Notes under the pieces: generated by a model
Seen by the model: only the letters and a program-made list of their open reading frames with translations
Databases searched by the model: none
Told to the model about the DNA's origin: nothing
Position numbers and translations under genes: made by a program
DNA from: Nipponacmea schrenckii
Taxonomy: Eukaryota > Mollusca > Gastropoda > Lottiidae
DNA: 64,000 nt
Assembly (NCBI GenBank): GCA_030562195.1
Contig: CM060202.1
Location: 30,490,317 to 30,554,316 of the forward strand
Direction of reading: 5' to 3'
In this document: in pieces, positions 1 through 12,360 of the stretch
Layout: every line of letters begins with the position of its first letter
How positions within the stretch are numbered: position 1 is the stretch's first letter

Positions 1-1056
1 CTTACCCTTCTGGGCTTGATGGCACTACATTTCATTATGGAATGCTTCTTTTTTTTCGGGTGATTGTTATTTTTGTCTAAATGTAACGATCAGTTCCCTC
101 CCTTGAAATGTTAAAATTGGATTAAAACGTTATCACCAGTTACCTCCCTTGAGCAACTAAAATTGAACCGTCAAGTCACAATTTTGTTGGTATCTTTCTG
201 TTTGTCGTGTTTACTGTATATGTTGATATCGAGTATGACGTCAGGCTAGGTATACTTACTCTTATAGACTCCTAATACCTCTTTTTCATATGATATATTT
301 ACCCACGTAGGGTTGATATAATTCCTCGTGTTTATTTATCGCTACCAATATTTCGCCAATACTTTTTTAGGACTTCGGATCGTTGCTATTTGGTCTTGGT
401 TTATTTATGGGCTAATACGTTCATAATACCGTGACATTGTAAAGCTGCCACGGAGCAGAAAAATGTGCAAGCCAAATTAATTCCCACGTATACACATTTA
501 GAGTTTGTGTCTCGTATTTCCAGGTTATATAAGAACTGTGATATTTTCACAATACAGTGGTACCTCCAATAAACTGTGGTTACGGGGAGCTGATGTCCGT
601 AAGGATCCATTTTTGACTTCTTTAGCCTAACAAATTGAGAGTATTTGAATGTAAAAGAAATTTGGTCAATATTATGGCCATAAATGTGTCAAGCATTAAT
701 CAAATGCTCCCGGATACACCTTTGTTGCTATTAGTAGATGGACATTCAGTCCGTTCCCGATCTTGTCAGTGGACCTGAACCAACTATGAAATTGACCTCA
801 CAATGTACAGCCTTTGCCTTGGCAGGTAACCCGAAGGTCCAGGGTTTAATCCCAGTATAGGTCGAGATAATATCTTACGAATAGCCTTCCGAATGAGAAA
901 ATAAACCAAGGTCGAGGGTGCTACAGGCTGTGTACGTTTAAGATCCGTCGACAGAAGTAAATCGCAAAAAGAGTAGGCTAATACCGCTGTCCTATGACAA
1001 AATTTGCCGTTCTATGACTAGATTACATGTATTAATTTGTCTTTTCTCATTTTTAG
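1..1056. other. Intergenic or intronic sequence, no gene seen
   Basis: No open frame with coding character is visible. The first 180 bases hold two imperfect copies of a segment of about 50 bp (the CCTCCCTTGA motif recurs near 100 and 147). Around 825-850 there is a tRNA B-box-like stretch (AGGGTTTAATCCC), which may be a decayed tRNA-derived SINE, but no A box was found. This stretch may include upstream introns of the gene whose exons begin at 1,057. Confidence 0.4.
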
Positions 1057-2255
1057 CCCTTGTACACTTACCGTCGGGGAATTCAGAGTACGATAGATTT
1101 GCTCGAGGTAAGTTTGAAATAAAAGAAGTTTTACGTCCCTTATTTCGACTATTGATTATACTGATGGTATTATCTCTCTATTGAGATCTCCATTGTTGTG
1201 GGATGGGCTATATATTCGTCAAATTTCGAAGGAAAACCGATAATCGGATGGGTCAGTTAGTTCAATCGATAATCGGATGGGTCAGTAAATTTTAGACAAA
1301 GTCGTCCACTGTTTTCTCTTTGTCGTCGTATTGTAGGTGATACAAAGTTGGATTGGGTTGGAAGAGAAGATGGCCAAGATGCTCAGGCATTGGGAACTCC
1401 AACATTAAAAACTACCAGCGAACTTACTTCGCCAGAGTATCATCCTCTGAATACGTAAGTAGCAAACTAACTGGGTGTTGGAATGCCTCGCAAGCATTGG
1501 CACAGGAATCATAATTGTTTTTTTACCTTGAAGAGATTCAAACTAATCCCCGTGAGAAGTCAATCCAACTCACCACCAGCTTTTCCAGTAATGGATCTTC
1601 GCAATGGTATTAAGGATATTCGGCGACGTCTTCATCTGATATGTTGACTGCAATGTCCCACTTGTTTGTTTCACGAACGTTTGAGAATACAGCAATTTGT
1701 CCACAGTCGAATATCGTTAAGTTGATTTCTTAACCAAAGACTGTCAAATATTATGACACACGGTATCGATGGTACAATCCAATTTAATTAAAATATTGCT
1801 GTTTAACAATAAAATAGGCCATTGCATTCGGTTTCGAATAATAAGGGAAAATTATGAAGATTGGTTAAATGTCGGTAAATGTTTGACTTGAGGAATTTCG
1901 TAAATTGGGTTTACAGGTAAAAGTGAGTTTCACATGATTTCTGGTAATGAACGCAACACAAAAATTCCAAATCAAAATTGACGAGTCACTTGAAATAATT
2001 CAGAAGATTTTATTTCTTTTCTATTTAAGATTTGGTCTCAATCACTGGATAACACACGTCTGTCTTGATTGTTCCGGAACGGGAAATAACCGCTTCCAAT
2101 TTAAAATGTTTACCAACGACTGGGAACAGGTGAACGGTGACGACACCAACTGTTTTAAAAGTAATAATCATTATGCGGAATGTGGGAAAATAAACGTTTT
2201 TAACTATGGTTCAACGGGTTGCCAGATAAATGACTTTCAAACCCAGATTGCTTAG
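1057..2255 (+). CDS. Three 3' exons of an unidentified, probably secreted, Cys-containing protein
   Basis: I infer three exons: 1,057-1,107, 1,337-1,454 and 2,030-2,255 (stop). Each is flanked by good signals: TTTTAG and GTAAGT around the first, TTGTAG and GTAAGT around the second, and a T-rich tract plus TTTAAG before the third. The phases join without a break: the first exon ends one base into a Gly codon, and the second ends two bases into a Thr codon that the third completes. The last exon encodes about 75 residues with five cysteines (a CLDC pair, then three single Cys) and many Asn/Asp/aromatic residues, which suggests an extracellular domain. I do not recognise the family. The 5' end was not found and may lie before the window. 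The gene is just outside the left duplication arm and has no counterpart on the right. Confidence 0.5.
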
Positions 2256-2534
2256 GATCCTAGTAAGAGGTCGGTTTGTTTTGAGCTCAGTGGATGAGCA
2301 TCGATGAACTCTCGCATTGTAATCACCAACCATATTTCTTTAAGTTAAATAGTGGTCAAGTCAGCCTCCAGGAATGGGGTTGTGAATCCGGGGCCCCCTT
2401 TTTACATGGATAAGGGCTGATTCATCTGACAACCTCCAAATACGGGAGCATGTAAATACCATAAAAAGAATCTTCTTACGTCATGGAGGGAGGGGGGGGG
2501 GTGGTGAGTGAGGTAAAGCCTACAAGTAAAGTAG
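2256..2534. other. Intergenic sequence outside the left arm
   Basis: It contains a short G-run (about 2,488-2,500) and no open frame of note. It is the likely 3' flank of the gene above. Similarity to the right arm starts at about 2,535. Confidence 0.4.
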
Positions 2535-5500
2535 TTTCTAATAGATAATTTTTTTCAAAACCATAGATTTGACGAGTTCAACCAATCAGAGCAATAGAAG
2601 GGGCACGCGCAGTCCCAGTCTGAGGCCTCTGGTATTTACTTGGGTACGATCCCGTCAAATCGCAGTATTTATCGGTGGCAAGGAGGGGTTCGTAATACCT
2701 TGACATTGTTAAGATGCTCATTCGTTTAGCGAAGTACAAACCGACCTGTTCTATATATATATCAACACTTTCTTTGTCTTTTCTTGTCCATTAATATATT
2801 ATTAACCAATACATTAGTGAAGTATATTTTATTTACTGGAGGTTTTAAAGAAGTTAAAGAATCAATATTCAAGATTTGAGACTAATTAACGATTTTGAGA
2901 GTGTTTAGTAAGTGAACTGAGATGACATGTCTAAATAATTTTTATAATCCTCATCGTATCTTTAAAGAATAATAGATCTTAGAATGAACATAAAATTTTA
3001 AACTTGGTCAATAAGAGCTCTATTTATCAGTAAATATACCTGCTACCATAAATAACATAAAAAAAAATATGTATATATCTAAAAAACTAAGTAATTATCC
3101 ATTAAGATGCATTTGATTATTGATAAACGCTTAATAAATTAAATAATTCAAGATTTTTCAAAAATGACTTAGTTTTGTGAGTTTTCCAGATTTGTAGGAT
3201 TCCTGTTACCTTATGACACCAGGTAAGTTCACTGATGAATATACTCATATTGACCATTCTTGATAACTAAAATTTTATGTTCATACTAAGACGTAGTATC
3301 CCTTTAACACGTCCCTATATATTTACATATTTATATTTTATTGATAAGGGACACGACGATGTATTTTTTTATTCTCCAAATTTCCTCGAATTTTATCCCA
3401 CCTGTTCAAATTAATTTCTTATTTTCTCGGTAACATGCTCTTATTAAAAATAGTCGAAAGAATGTTTGTATTAATGCAATATACTGCATTGGAAAGTAAG
3501 TAGAAGCGCGACATTAGAAGAACACAATTGAAAATTGAATTTTTTTTTACGATAATGGAATAAATCTGTTTGTATTCTGCGATATTGTCCCTGTACCTAT
3601 TTATGATATGTATAGTGTATATTTTATTAATATATGTTTTTCTAATAACATGTGGTGTATATACTATAATATTGGAACAAAGGGAGAGGACTCCAAATTC
3701 TCAATTTTCGAAAGGCCATTTAATAATATACAATTGGCAGTCGATTCAGATATATATCTAATATATTAAATTGTTCTCGTGTAATCAGTTCAATTTGGCA
3801 ACACGATCAAATTTTATTGTCTCCGCCTATATAACATATCAACAATTACAGTTGAAACAAAAATAACGACACAAAACATGATAATATCTTAGTTTTTAAC
3901 AAGTAACCTGTGAATAATCCGTCGAAGTTTTCTCCGATTCCAATTCACAATTGATGCCAATTATTTATCGTATCCTGTTACTTGTTTAGCGAAAATAAAA
4001 AGTAATTCAGTTAACCATGAACAAGTCTGATACTATTTCTTCAGGTCCCAAGATATTATCAACTCATTGAAACTCATTAGAATCAAACATGTAGAATAAT
4101 ATATACCACAAAGTCTTCAGCTTCAAAGAACTCGGCTTGGAATATTGTAGTCAGATTGTGTCAAGGAACTTCGTGATTTCATTCCTTCTTAGAAACAATA
4201 TACCACAAAGCCAACAGTCTTAGACGGATGCCCAGAGTTACAAAGAACTGTGCTTTTTGACAGTAACAGTCTTCTGTGGTCAGATTGTGGAAAGAAATCC
4301 ACTCCTTATTAGGGCTAATATACACAAATAATCTAATATGGATGCTCAAATGTACAAAGAATTCTTGTGTAAAAAGGCCATGATTCGCCATTTTTTCGGG
4401 GGTGGGAGGAAGTGCTATTATTCGGATAGTGATTATATGCTAGAAGTCTTCAAAAGTAGCCTACTTATGATGAACGATATTGGCATAATTCCTGTAAAAA
4501 AAAACTTTAAAGAAGGTTCCCCTTAGTTTGATATATATATATATAAAAAGTATTTTTTACAGAAATTATGCCAATATCGTTCATATATACCATAATTTCT
4601 ACTGACATAAGTTCTAATGACACGGAAAAATACCAGATGGTCCCACAAGTTCTTAAATAACTCGTAATTAGGCTAATTATGACGGTATTTCCCTCTGTAG
4701 GGTACTACCATAAGTATGAACGTCAAGTCTCAAATATTTTTTTTGATCATCCAGTCTGTCAATTCCTGACGCTGTGTGGTTGTTAAGTATGCACGCATGC
4801 GTTCTACCCACATTCCTTAATATTTTTCACAGCAAAGGTATTTTGTTGTTCCATTTATTATCTCCAGCAAACGGCAGCAATAATATATTGAAATATCATT
4901 TTGTAAAATCATTATGAATTAATTTAAATAAGTTTTAACTCACCATATCTCTTTTTGAATATGTTTAGATAATGATAATGACGTTATTTGGTCACGTGAT
5001 CAAACATGGAGTCTAAATTTAGCGTTTCAAAGCAGATTAGAGTCAAATGGATTCTCCAAGCATTTCTAACTCCATATAGATCTTTTGAAGTTGAGAATAT
5101 ATGGATTATTCATTAGAAACCCCAATTAATACATTGGTAAGCTTACTTTGGCTCTAATTCATGAGGGAACCCATCTTTAAACTAGGAAATGAATTTAACT
5201 ATATATTTCTATATAGCCTAATCATTTCTAGTCATAACAGACCCAAGAAATCGTCATTTTAATTTTTCAGACACGGATAATTCTGAACTCTAAATGCTAA
5301 TATTTCGGCACTGAGTTGTGGGCACTGTTACAGATTAACTAAGGTACGATTAGACAAACGACTGACGAACGCTTCCCTTTAATCCTTGTACATGTCAGTA
5401 CATGTTATTGTCTACGGAACCTTTGAAATAAGTAATAAAACCAGCTTCTAAATAGAATATTATATAATAAATGATGCGCTCCATGATTTGTATATGAATA

Positions 5501-5940
5501 GATATTTGATTAATTATGTTGAAGCTAACATCAATTATTCATTCTTAATTCGATACACTTGATACATTGACTGGAATGACTGGGTAAAATGTTTTTTTTT
5601 ACTGTTAGACGGGACGGAAGCCTGATTAAAGAATGCGCCTTATTCGTTAGCAACTTTCAAGATGTCGTATACCACATCAATATATTATAATATTTGTTTT
5701 GCATTGTATTTGTATTTGTATTTATATTTGTATTCATATTTGTATTTGTATCGTATTGTATTGTATATCGGTTTATTAATATTAATTCTATGTAATGTCA
5801 TCTGACATCAATTTAGTTAAAAGAAAACAAAACAAGACTCGTTCTTTCCACATGGATTCCTTCAAATGGAATAATAAAACAATCAGAATGAAAACATTGA
5901 GAGTAAGAAACAAAAATCCAAAAGATATAAAATAAAAAAA
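2535..5940. other. Noncoding outer part of left arm
   Basis: This stretch is the inverted counterpart of about 58,900-61,800. It is AT-rich with no convincing gene. It includes a degenerate tandem repeat of about 110 bp at 4,100-4,380 (recurring ATATACCACAAAG and CAGATTGTG motifs), a hairpin at 4,470-4,586, and a run of TTTGTA-type repeats near 5,700-5,765. The two arms remain clearly alignable here, including the stretch at 2,760-3,540. Confidence 0.6.
4470..4586. repeat. Short inverted repeat (hairpin)
   Basis: ATGAACGATATTGGCATAAT near 4,472 is repeated in reverse complement near 4,565-4,585, separated by a (TA)n-containing loop. The matching place in the right arm (about 59,570-59,600) has only one arm of the hairpin, so the second was gained on the left or lost on the right. 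Confidence 0.6.
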
Positions 5941-5947
5941 ATATTTT

Positions 5948-6345
5948 CTTACATAGAAATAACACACACGAAACTACGTATGGTTCTTACATAGAAATAA
6001 TACACACGAAACTACGTATGGTTCTTACATAGAAATAACACACACGAAACTATGTATGGTTCTTACATAGAAATAACACACACGAAACTATGTATGGTTC
6101 TTACATAGAAATAACACACACGAAACTACGTATGGTTCTTACATAGAAATAACACACACGAAACTATGTATGGTTCTTACATAGAAATAACAAACACGAA
6201 ACTATGTATGGTTCTTACATAGAAATAACACACACGAAACTATGTATGGTTCTACATATAAATAATACACAGAAACTATGTATGGTTTACATAGAAATAA
6301 ACCACACAAACTATTATGGTTTTACATGAATAATACACCCGCTAT
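5948..6345. repeat. 38-bp satellite array (left arm)
   Basis: About ten copies of a 38-bp unit with ACATAGAAATAACACACACG followed by AAACTACGTATGGTTCTT. The last copies (after 6,245) lose bases and decay. The same unit, reverse-complemented, forms two blocks in the right arm (57,130-57,420 and 58,470-58,870), split there by a foldback insertion. Confidence 0.9.
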
Positions 6346-6569
6346 ACTATGTTTTACATTATATTATTATTGAATTGTATGCAGTTTTTACTGAAACTAT
6401 ACAAGACATTATAAACTATATTATTATTATGAAACATGAAACTATGAAACTACGGAAGGTTCTAAAATGGAAATAACACATACAACTTTGGTATGTAAAT
6501 AGCCCTAATTCTAACGAGGATGTTTGAGTTTCTATGATTTCCATGTCGCATGTAATATTTCCCTTACCA

Positions 6570-7450
6570 TACAATTGCTTGACATTGTGAAGATGTATAA
6601 GATGAAGTTTTTAATAGCTAGACATTGTGAAGATGTATAAGATGAAGTTTGTAATAGCTAGACATTGTGAAGATGTATAAGATGAAGTTTATAATAGCTT
6701 GACATTGTGAAGATGTATAAGATGAAGTTTATAATAGCTTGACATTGTGAAGATGTATAAGATGAAGTTTGTAATTGCTTGACATTGTGAAGATGTATAA
6801 GATGAAGCTGGTAATAGCTTGACATTGTGAAGATGTATAAGATGAAGTTTGTAATAGCTTGACATTGTGCAGATGTATAAGATGAAGTTTGTAATTGCTT
6901 GACATTGTGCAGATGTATAAGATGAAGTTTATAATAGCTTGACATTGTGAAGATGTATAAGATGAAGTTTGTAATTGCTTGACATTGTGAAGATGTATAA
7001 GATGAAGCTGGTAATAGCTTGACATTGTGAAGATGTATAAGATGAAGTTTGTAATAACTTGACATTGTAAGGATGTATAAGATGAAGTTTGTAAAAGCTT
7101 GACATTGTAAAGATGTATGAGATGAAGTTCATAATAGCTTGACATTGTAAAGATGTATAAGATGAAGTTCATAATAGCTTGACATTTAAAGATGTATAAG
7201 ATAAAGTTTGTAATATCTTGATATTGTGAAGATGTATTAGATGAAGTTTGTAATAGCTTGACATTGTGAAGATGTATAAGATGAAGTTTGTAATAGCTTG
7301 ACATTGTGAAGATGTATAAGATGAAGTTTATAATAGCTTGACATTGTAAAGATGTATAAGATGCAGTTTATAATAGCTTGACGTTGTAAAATAGCTTGAA
7401 GTTGTGAAGATGTATTAGATAAAGTTTGTCTTGATATTGTGAAGATGTGA
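6570..7450. repeat. 40-bp satellite array (left arm)
   Basis: About 22 copies of a 40-bp unit (GACATTGTGAAGATGTATAA plus GATGAAGTTTGTAATAGCTT). Because 120 bp is 40 codons, long open frames run through the array on the minus strand; these are artefacts of the period. A shorter inverted counterpart lies at 56,040-56,520. Confidence 0.92.
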
Positions 7451-8561
7451 TTCAAGAAAGGTGACTATTACATGTAATAAGTTGTTACTATTACAGTCAA
7501 GGTATAAGTAGAAAGTTTGTTATACCTTGGTACTGTGAAGATGTACCAGAAGTCAACCATGTAATTTTTCAGCATTATTATATTCACGGGATAGAAAACC
7601 TCTTAAGAGTATCGCGAATACGGTATAAATTAATAATTTGGTTTCTTTGATTCTTTGATGATGATAGGAGGTTTATTGAAGCGAGACCTATTGCATGAGC
7701 TGGTTGATTTTCTTGTGTTGATATCACAGTTCGATTTTCAGACAGAATATACTGTGACACGGTGCAGTGTTGTCTGTATTTGGATTCTGTTCTTTAAATG
7801 TTATTTTTAACTTTTAGATTTAATTTGGAAATCGGTGAGTGATTCACAAACGGAAATAGCGTGTGCATGTTAATTTCCAGACCCATAAGTGAGATTTTTT
7901 GTGCATGTGAACAAAATCCAGTTATCTCTTTTAAAAATTGACATCCTCAAGGCTGGCTTAATTTAGGTACATGTATGTGTTTCTATATGTAATATAACGT
8001 CTGATGTTTTGTCTCCAAACTGAAATTTTTGAACCCGAATAGGCATAGAAATTGATTTCAAAAGAACGGCACCAGCTTATTAAACCAGCTTAGTAACATC
8101 TCACGATACTATTACAGAATGTATGTATTAAATACGCGGTATATAGACATTTTGTAATGCTAACATTAACCCGACCTACAGTAAAAAAACCAAAAGACGT
8201 GAAAGTTAACATCAATCAACCATAAAACTTTATTACTCTCAGTAACTTTGTTTTTTTTTCTTGATAGTGTGTGGTTTGGTTTATATTCTAACAAGAAATT
8301 AATGTTCTAAGATGGAGCAAAAATTCCCAGTACTGTTTAAATAAAATGATAGTAAGAAGACCAGAAACATCCTGGTCCGGATAAAAAACGGATATAAATA
8401 AATATATAGACAATTGTGGTTATCGTTAATCAAATAGAAACACAGGCTGTTAAAATTGGTGCTCAGTTTAAGAGTCAGATTGTAACAAGAGGAATAAACT
8501 GTATGTTACCGAACAATAATTACCAGATATTAGTGTTGATATTGGGATTAACTCAAGCATC
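7451..8561. other. Intergenic sequence upstream of the left FAMeT gene
   Basis: It aligns in reverse complement with 54,085-54,385 and 55,370-56,030 of the right arm, apart from one extra block of about 1 kb on the right. It is the likely promoter and 5' untranslated region of the FAMeT gene. A second frame (about 8,500-8,600) happens to read like a signal peptide but is out of frame with the conserved domain. Confidence 0.5.
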
Positions 8562-9086
8562 ATGTTCTTCAACAACGTCACTCTATTTCGATTTATTTTT
8601 GTGATTATTGTGATAATGAATACAATTAACAGCAGAATAATCACAATGCCTCAAAATAGAGACGGGACTTATACAGAATTCTATAATGTACAGTATCAGA
8701 ACAGTAAAATGATCTGGGTTAAAGGTGAGCTTGATGGAGTCATCGGACTGTTTAATGAAACTCACCCTAACAATTTTGTGTATGAAATAGTTATAGGGGG
8801 TGGGGGAAACTCTTGGACTGGGATAATCTGGAAGGCCGGAAATAGAGATGAGATACGAGATAGGTACTTTACTCTGGACCCGGGACGGTTTAAACCCTTC
8901 TGGTTGACGTGGAGTGATACGTCACAAGTTGTTTCCTTCGGAGTGGGAAATCAGATCGGTAGTGGAAAGACAATCCAATTCAACAGAGATCCGATGTTTA
9001 CATTGAAATATCTGGCTGTTTATGACGGAAAAGTTTCCGTATCATATATATTCGAGCTTCAATGTAGCACGGAAAACATACCCTAA
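8562..9086 (+). CDS. Secreted farnesoic acid O-methyltransferase-domain (FAMeT-like) protein, left copy
   Basis: A single-exon frame of 174 residues. The first ~24 residues are hydrophobic (FIFVIIVI core) and read as a signal peptide, so the protein is probably secreted. Residues ~45-165 resemble the Methyltransf_FA domain (Pfam PF12248): MIWVKGELDGVIGLF, then YEIVIGGGGNSWTG, a Pro-Gly turn followed by FWLTWSD, and a C-terminal hydrophobic strand with VSVSYIF. The family name comes from arthropod work; catalysis is doubtful, and many members look like extracellular recognition modules. Met-19 could be an alternative start but would lose the signal core. A 62-bp satellite begins about 200 bases downstream. 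The paralogue at 54,084-53,557 differs mainly in the loop after GNSWTG, where this copy has IIWKAGNRDEIRDRY. Identification is by memory of the family pattern, not a search. Confidence 0.82.
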   Translation: MFFNNVTLFRFIFVIIVIMNTINSRIITMPQNRDGTYTEFYNVQYQNSKMIWVKGELDGVIGLFNETHPNNFVYEIVIGGGGNSWTGIIWKAGNRDEIRDRYFTLDPGRFKPFWLTWSDTSQVVSFGVGNQIGSGKTIQFNRDPMFTLKYLAVYDGKVSVSYIFELQCSTENIP

Positions 9087-9283
9087 ATTATATCGCGTAC
9101 CAACCCTTTTAGTTTTATTGAGATTTGTACTTTGCACACGGTGTTTCCATTTATTTTAAACTGACATTTATCAATTTGAAATCGTCTGACTGTTTATTCA
9201 TTCATCACGTGTGCAGATTGTCACGGAGTCGCGAACGTACTTTTAAAAAATATTATCAAACTCTAATTGGTTGAAGTTATGCT
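9087..9283. other. 3' flank of the left FAMeT gene
   Basis: Short AT-rich flank that aligns with 53,440-53,556 as far as the CTAATTGGTTGAAGTTAT motif (about 9,262-9,280). There similarity stops and the satellite begins. Confidence 0.5.
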
Positions 9284-9625
9284 GATATCATAAACTAGGT
9301 AGTTGTCGGTAGATGACAAGTTAACGTTCGCTTCCAGTGGATGCTGATATCACAAACTAGGTAGTTGTTGGTAGACGACAATTTAACTTTCGCTTTCATT
9401 GGGTGCTGATATCACAAACTAGGTAGTTGTTGGTAGATGACCAGTTCACGTTCGCTTCCAGTGGATACTGATATCACAAACTAGGTAGTTGTTGGTAGAT
9501 GACAAGTTAACGTTCACTTCCAGTGGATACTGATATCACAGACTAGGTAGTTGTTTGTAGATGACAAGTTAACGTTCGCTTCCAGCTATCACAAACCATG
9601 TAGTTGTTGGTACTCGTAGTAGTTG
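9284..9625. repeat. 62-bp satellite array (left arm, outer)
   Basis: About five and a half copies of a 62-bp unit with GATGCTGATATCACAAACTA, GGTAGTTGTTGGTAGATGAC and AAGTTAACGTTCGCTTCCAG. The orientation on the + strand is the same as in the paralogous right-arm array (52,795-53,415), although the flanks are inverted. Confidence 0.92.
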
Positions 9626-10736
9626 GGTTGAATACTGTTATTCAGGTATATATACCGTATTATTGTACAATCTGAACTGTCAGTCATAAACCTAGAATAT
9701 AAATTTAACTCCGCTACACTACTACGTGATTATATTTCGTTGTTTACATGTATATGGTTTAATTTAATCTTCAAGTCGATTCGTTTGATTAAAATACTTT
9801 TAAGTTCTAATTGTTGTTCGCATGTTATATGGGAATAAATCTTAAAATGATTTTAAATATATTTTCCGAATCTTGGAAACATGTCAGACGAACAAATTAC
9901 AGTTACATACTTCCGGGTAGTCCTTAATAACAATCCCAGATTAAATCAGTGGAATGGTTTAAAGGGTTAAGATATTCTAAATTCGACGAGGTCACGCCTT
10001 TAAAATGTCTCCTAATTTTCCTCGTGTCCTGTTTCTGGCAGGTAGGTAAGACGGAAATTCCTCCAGGACAGTGGCCTACTCTTTTTGCGATTTCCGACTG
10101 TCGAGAGATAAAAGTCGTTTATTCTAACTTTCTAAAATTCTTAAGACTTTAGCCAAAGTTCAACTGTAGCCAAGGTAAGAGGGATGAATATAGCCCTATA
10201 TTATGTTACTTTCACCTCTATTAACTTAATATTTCCTGTCCTTGAAATGAATAGTATTCAAATTCGAATATTCAAAACTACAGTTACCCGAGAGGTCACA
10301 TTGCAATAGAGGAATACAATAACGTAACATAGCAACATAACGTGTATAAATTGTCATGAATATGAATAGGCTACCGTTAAATCTTTCACTTAAATGAACT
10401 CTAACCCTAACATACCTGCGCCTGTGCTTTCGTAACATCGCTTAACCGTAATATTACAACCCACAATTCCTGACCCTTAACTAAAAAATGTGGGAAAATT
10501 ACCCCTAAACAAAACCTTATTCACACATTCAAGTTTTTTGTGTGATTTCTTAATGTCACTTATTCATAAACCATGTCAACAAGACGTACAACATACTGGT
10601 AGGGCAGATGTAGTAACCATAGAAATAGACAGTGGAATTTCTAGTTCGATGTATATTTGAAGGCATTATACAACAGATCAAAAAAAGTTTACAGTATATA
10701 TATTGAATATATATTGAATATATAATACTGATAATA

Positions 10737-10767
<31 letters not shown>

Positions 10768-11994
10768 TAATAATGATGATGACGATGACGATGACGATGA
10801 CGATTTGTTGAAAAAATATTTCTGCCAACCTTGAAAAAGAGGCAGTTCGGCATAATAGCGTAAATATGTGTTGGGGTGCAGGTCGGTCACGTGATATAAC
10901 AGTAATAATGACTGGTCAGCTAAATTCAAATTTAGACCAAAACGTTTAAACAATAAAAAAGCTAAAGAAGGAGAAGAAACATATATACATTCCTTTACAC
11001 TAATTACTGTAGAGTTTTAGGTGGTCTGAGTCCTTCTTGTGAGTTATCTCCCATATTCCAGCTATCAAAAAACAAAATATTGGTTAACATATGTTTGGCT
11101 CTAAGGTAATAAAAAATCAAAATGCTAAAATGGACTTAGTCCACTAATTCATTTGCCATCTGTTTCCATGTTAAATCACGAAATTCAAACTGCTATAACT
11201 TTTTCCAGAAATCTCGTTGAAAACTTTCCAATTTGTCACATGAAAGCCTGACCAATACTTAGTTTCTGTACAAAAATTCAATATAGCATGACCATGAAAA
11301 TTTTGAACTAGTCAAAATGAAAGTAGACCACTACCGGATATCAACATCCACTTGACTGTCACTGCACACAAAACCACTATTTTTAGAAATAACCTTCCGC
11401 CAATTAAATTTCTCATTATCTCAGAAATTCTGAAAGAAAATGCAATCTAGACCAAAAAGTAGTCAAAAATGGGCATGCAAAAACCCAAAAAGGAGGGGAG
11501 AAAGAGGATTTCTAAAAATAGAACGGGCTAAATTCGTATACAATCATTAGCATAAAATGTTTTACTGGACTAAGTCCTATATAGTGTTAGGTGTTTTGAA
11601 TCCTTCTTCTAGAGTTATCTCGCATATTCCATCTTACCAAAAAAAAAAAAAAAGATGTCCTGGCTCTATTGAAATAAAAACTAAAGTGAAATTAAAAATC
11701 TTATTTACCTTCTAGATTGAAGAGTAAATATTTTGTTTTAAACAATGTGTAAAGATTTATATTTTGACATCTGAATCAAGATTTGTTTAAACCAGATTAA
11801 AATAATCCAGATTAAATTGTTCACATTGATTTATCCTGATTATTTACACTGTAGTAGGGGCTTGAGTGTTTCCAATATGACAAGAAGAATGTTTAGACTT
11901 TCATTTTAAAACTATATCATTCTCCATTCTATTTTATTTTACCTGGATTTCCTGGATGACAGTTTTCATACAAAACCTACTGAGTTAATCCAAC
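9626..11994. other. Noncoding stretch with mixed repeats
   Basis: No gene is supported. It holds an (AAT)n/(GAT)n/(GAC)n microsatellite at about 10,730-10,805 inside a block (10,550-10,950) that recurs at 42,405-42,770 and again at 62,545-62,835. A direct duplication (about 11,010-11,060 and 11,585-11,640, TGAGTTATCTCCCATATTCC-like) flanks about 520 bp missing from the right arm. A dispersed repeat at 11,700-11,890 recurs inverted at 39,540-39,720. Confidence 0.55.
10550..10950. repeat. Dispersed block with microsatellite, copy 1 of 3
   Basis: The ends, with TCGATGTATATTTGAAGGCA-like and AATTCAAATTTAGACC motifs, match 42,405-42,770 (inverted) and 62,545-62,835 (inverted). The first match follows from the arm duplication. 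The third copy lies outside the arms and next to the second ankyrin/SOCS gene, so this block appears to have been duplicated together with that gene. Confidence 0.65.
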
Positions 11995-12360
11995 TACCAA
12001 CAACTACCTAGTCTGTGATATCAGCATCCACTGGAAGCGAACGTTAACTTGCTATCTACCAACAACTACCTAGTTTGTGATATCAGCATCCACTAGAAGC
12101 GAACGTTTACTTGTCATCTACCAACAACTACCTAGTTTGTGATATCAGCATCCACTAGAAGCGAACGTTTACTTGTCATCTACCAACAACTACCTAGTCT
12201 GTGATATCAGCATCCACTGGAAGTGAACGCTAACTTGTCATCTACCAACAACTACCTAGTTTGTGATATCAGCATCCACTGGAAGTGAACGTTAACTTGT
12301 CATCTACCAACAACTACCTAGTTTGTGATATCAGCATCCACTGGAAGCGAACGTTAATTT
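11995..12360. repeat. 62-bp satellite array (left arm, inner)
   Basis: About six copies of the 62-bp unit in the opposite orientation to the array at 9,284 (reads CTACCTAGTTTGTGATATCA). The right-arm counterpart at 42,058-42,180 has only two copies, in the expected inverted orientation. Confidence 0.92.

Noticed and set aside
820..860. A tRNA gene or SINE near 840
   Set aside because: Only a B-box-like word is present; no A box or cloverleaf could be traced.
4179..4526. Short frame conserved in both arms (also 59,605-59,868, HGLFTQEFFV...)
   Set aside because: Both lie in a degenerate repeat of about 110 bp, the frame has no domain, and the arms are alike at DNA level anyway, so conservation of an open frame means little.
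6658..7455. Several overlapping minus-strand open frames of 67-191 codons
   Set aside because: They run through the 40-bp satellite; three units make 120 bp, so all frames stay open by period. The same applies to the frames at 56,027-56,523.
8562..9086. Calling the FAMeT-like protein a methyltransferase or a pore-forming toxin
   Set aside because: The sequence fits the farnesoic-acid-O-methyltransferase fold, but no SAM-binding motif is visible and the domain landmarks are not those of actinoporins; only the domain name is supported.
10556..10953. Frames with poly-Ile, poly-Ser or poly-Leu
   Set aside because: Translation of an AAT/GAT/GAC microsatellite.
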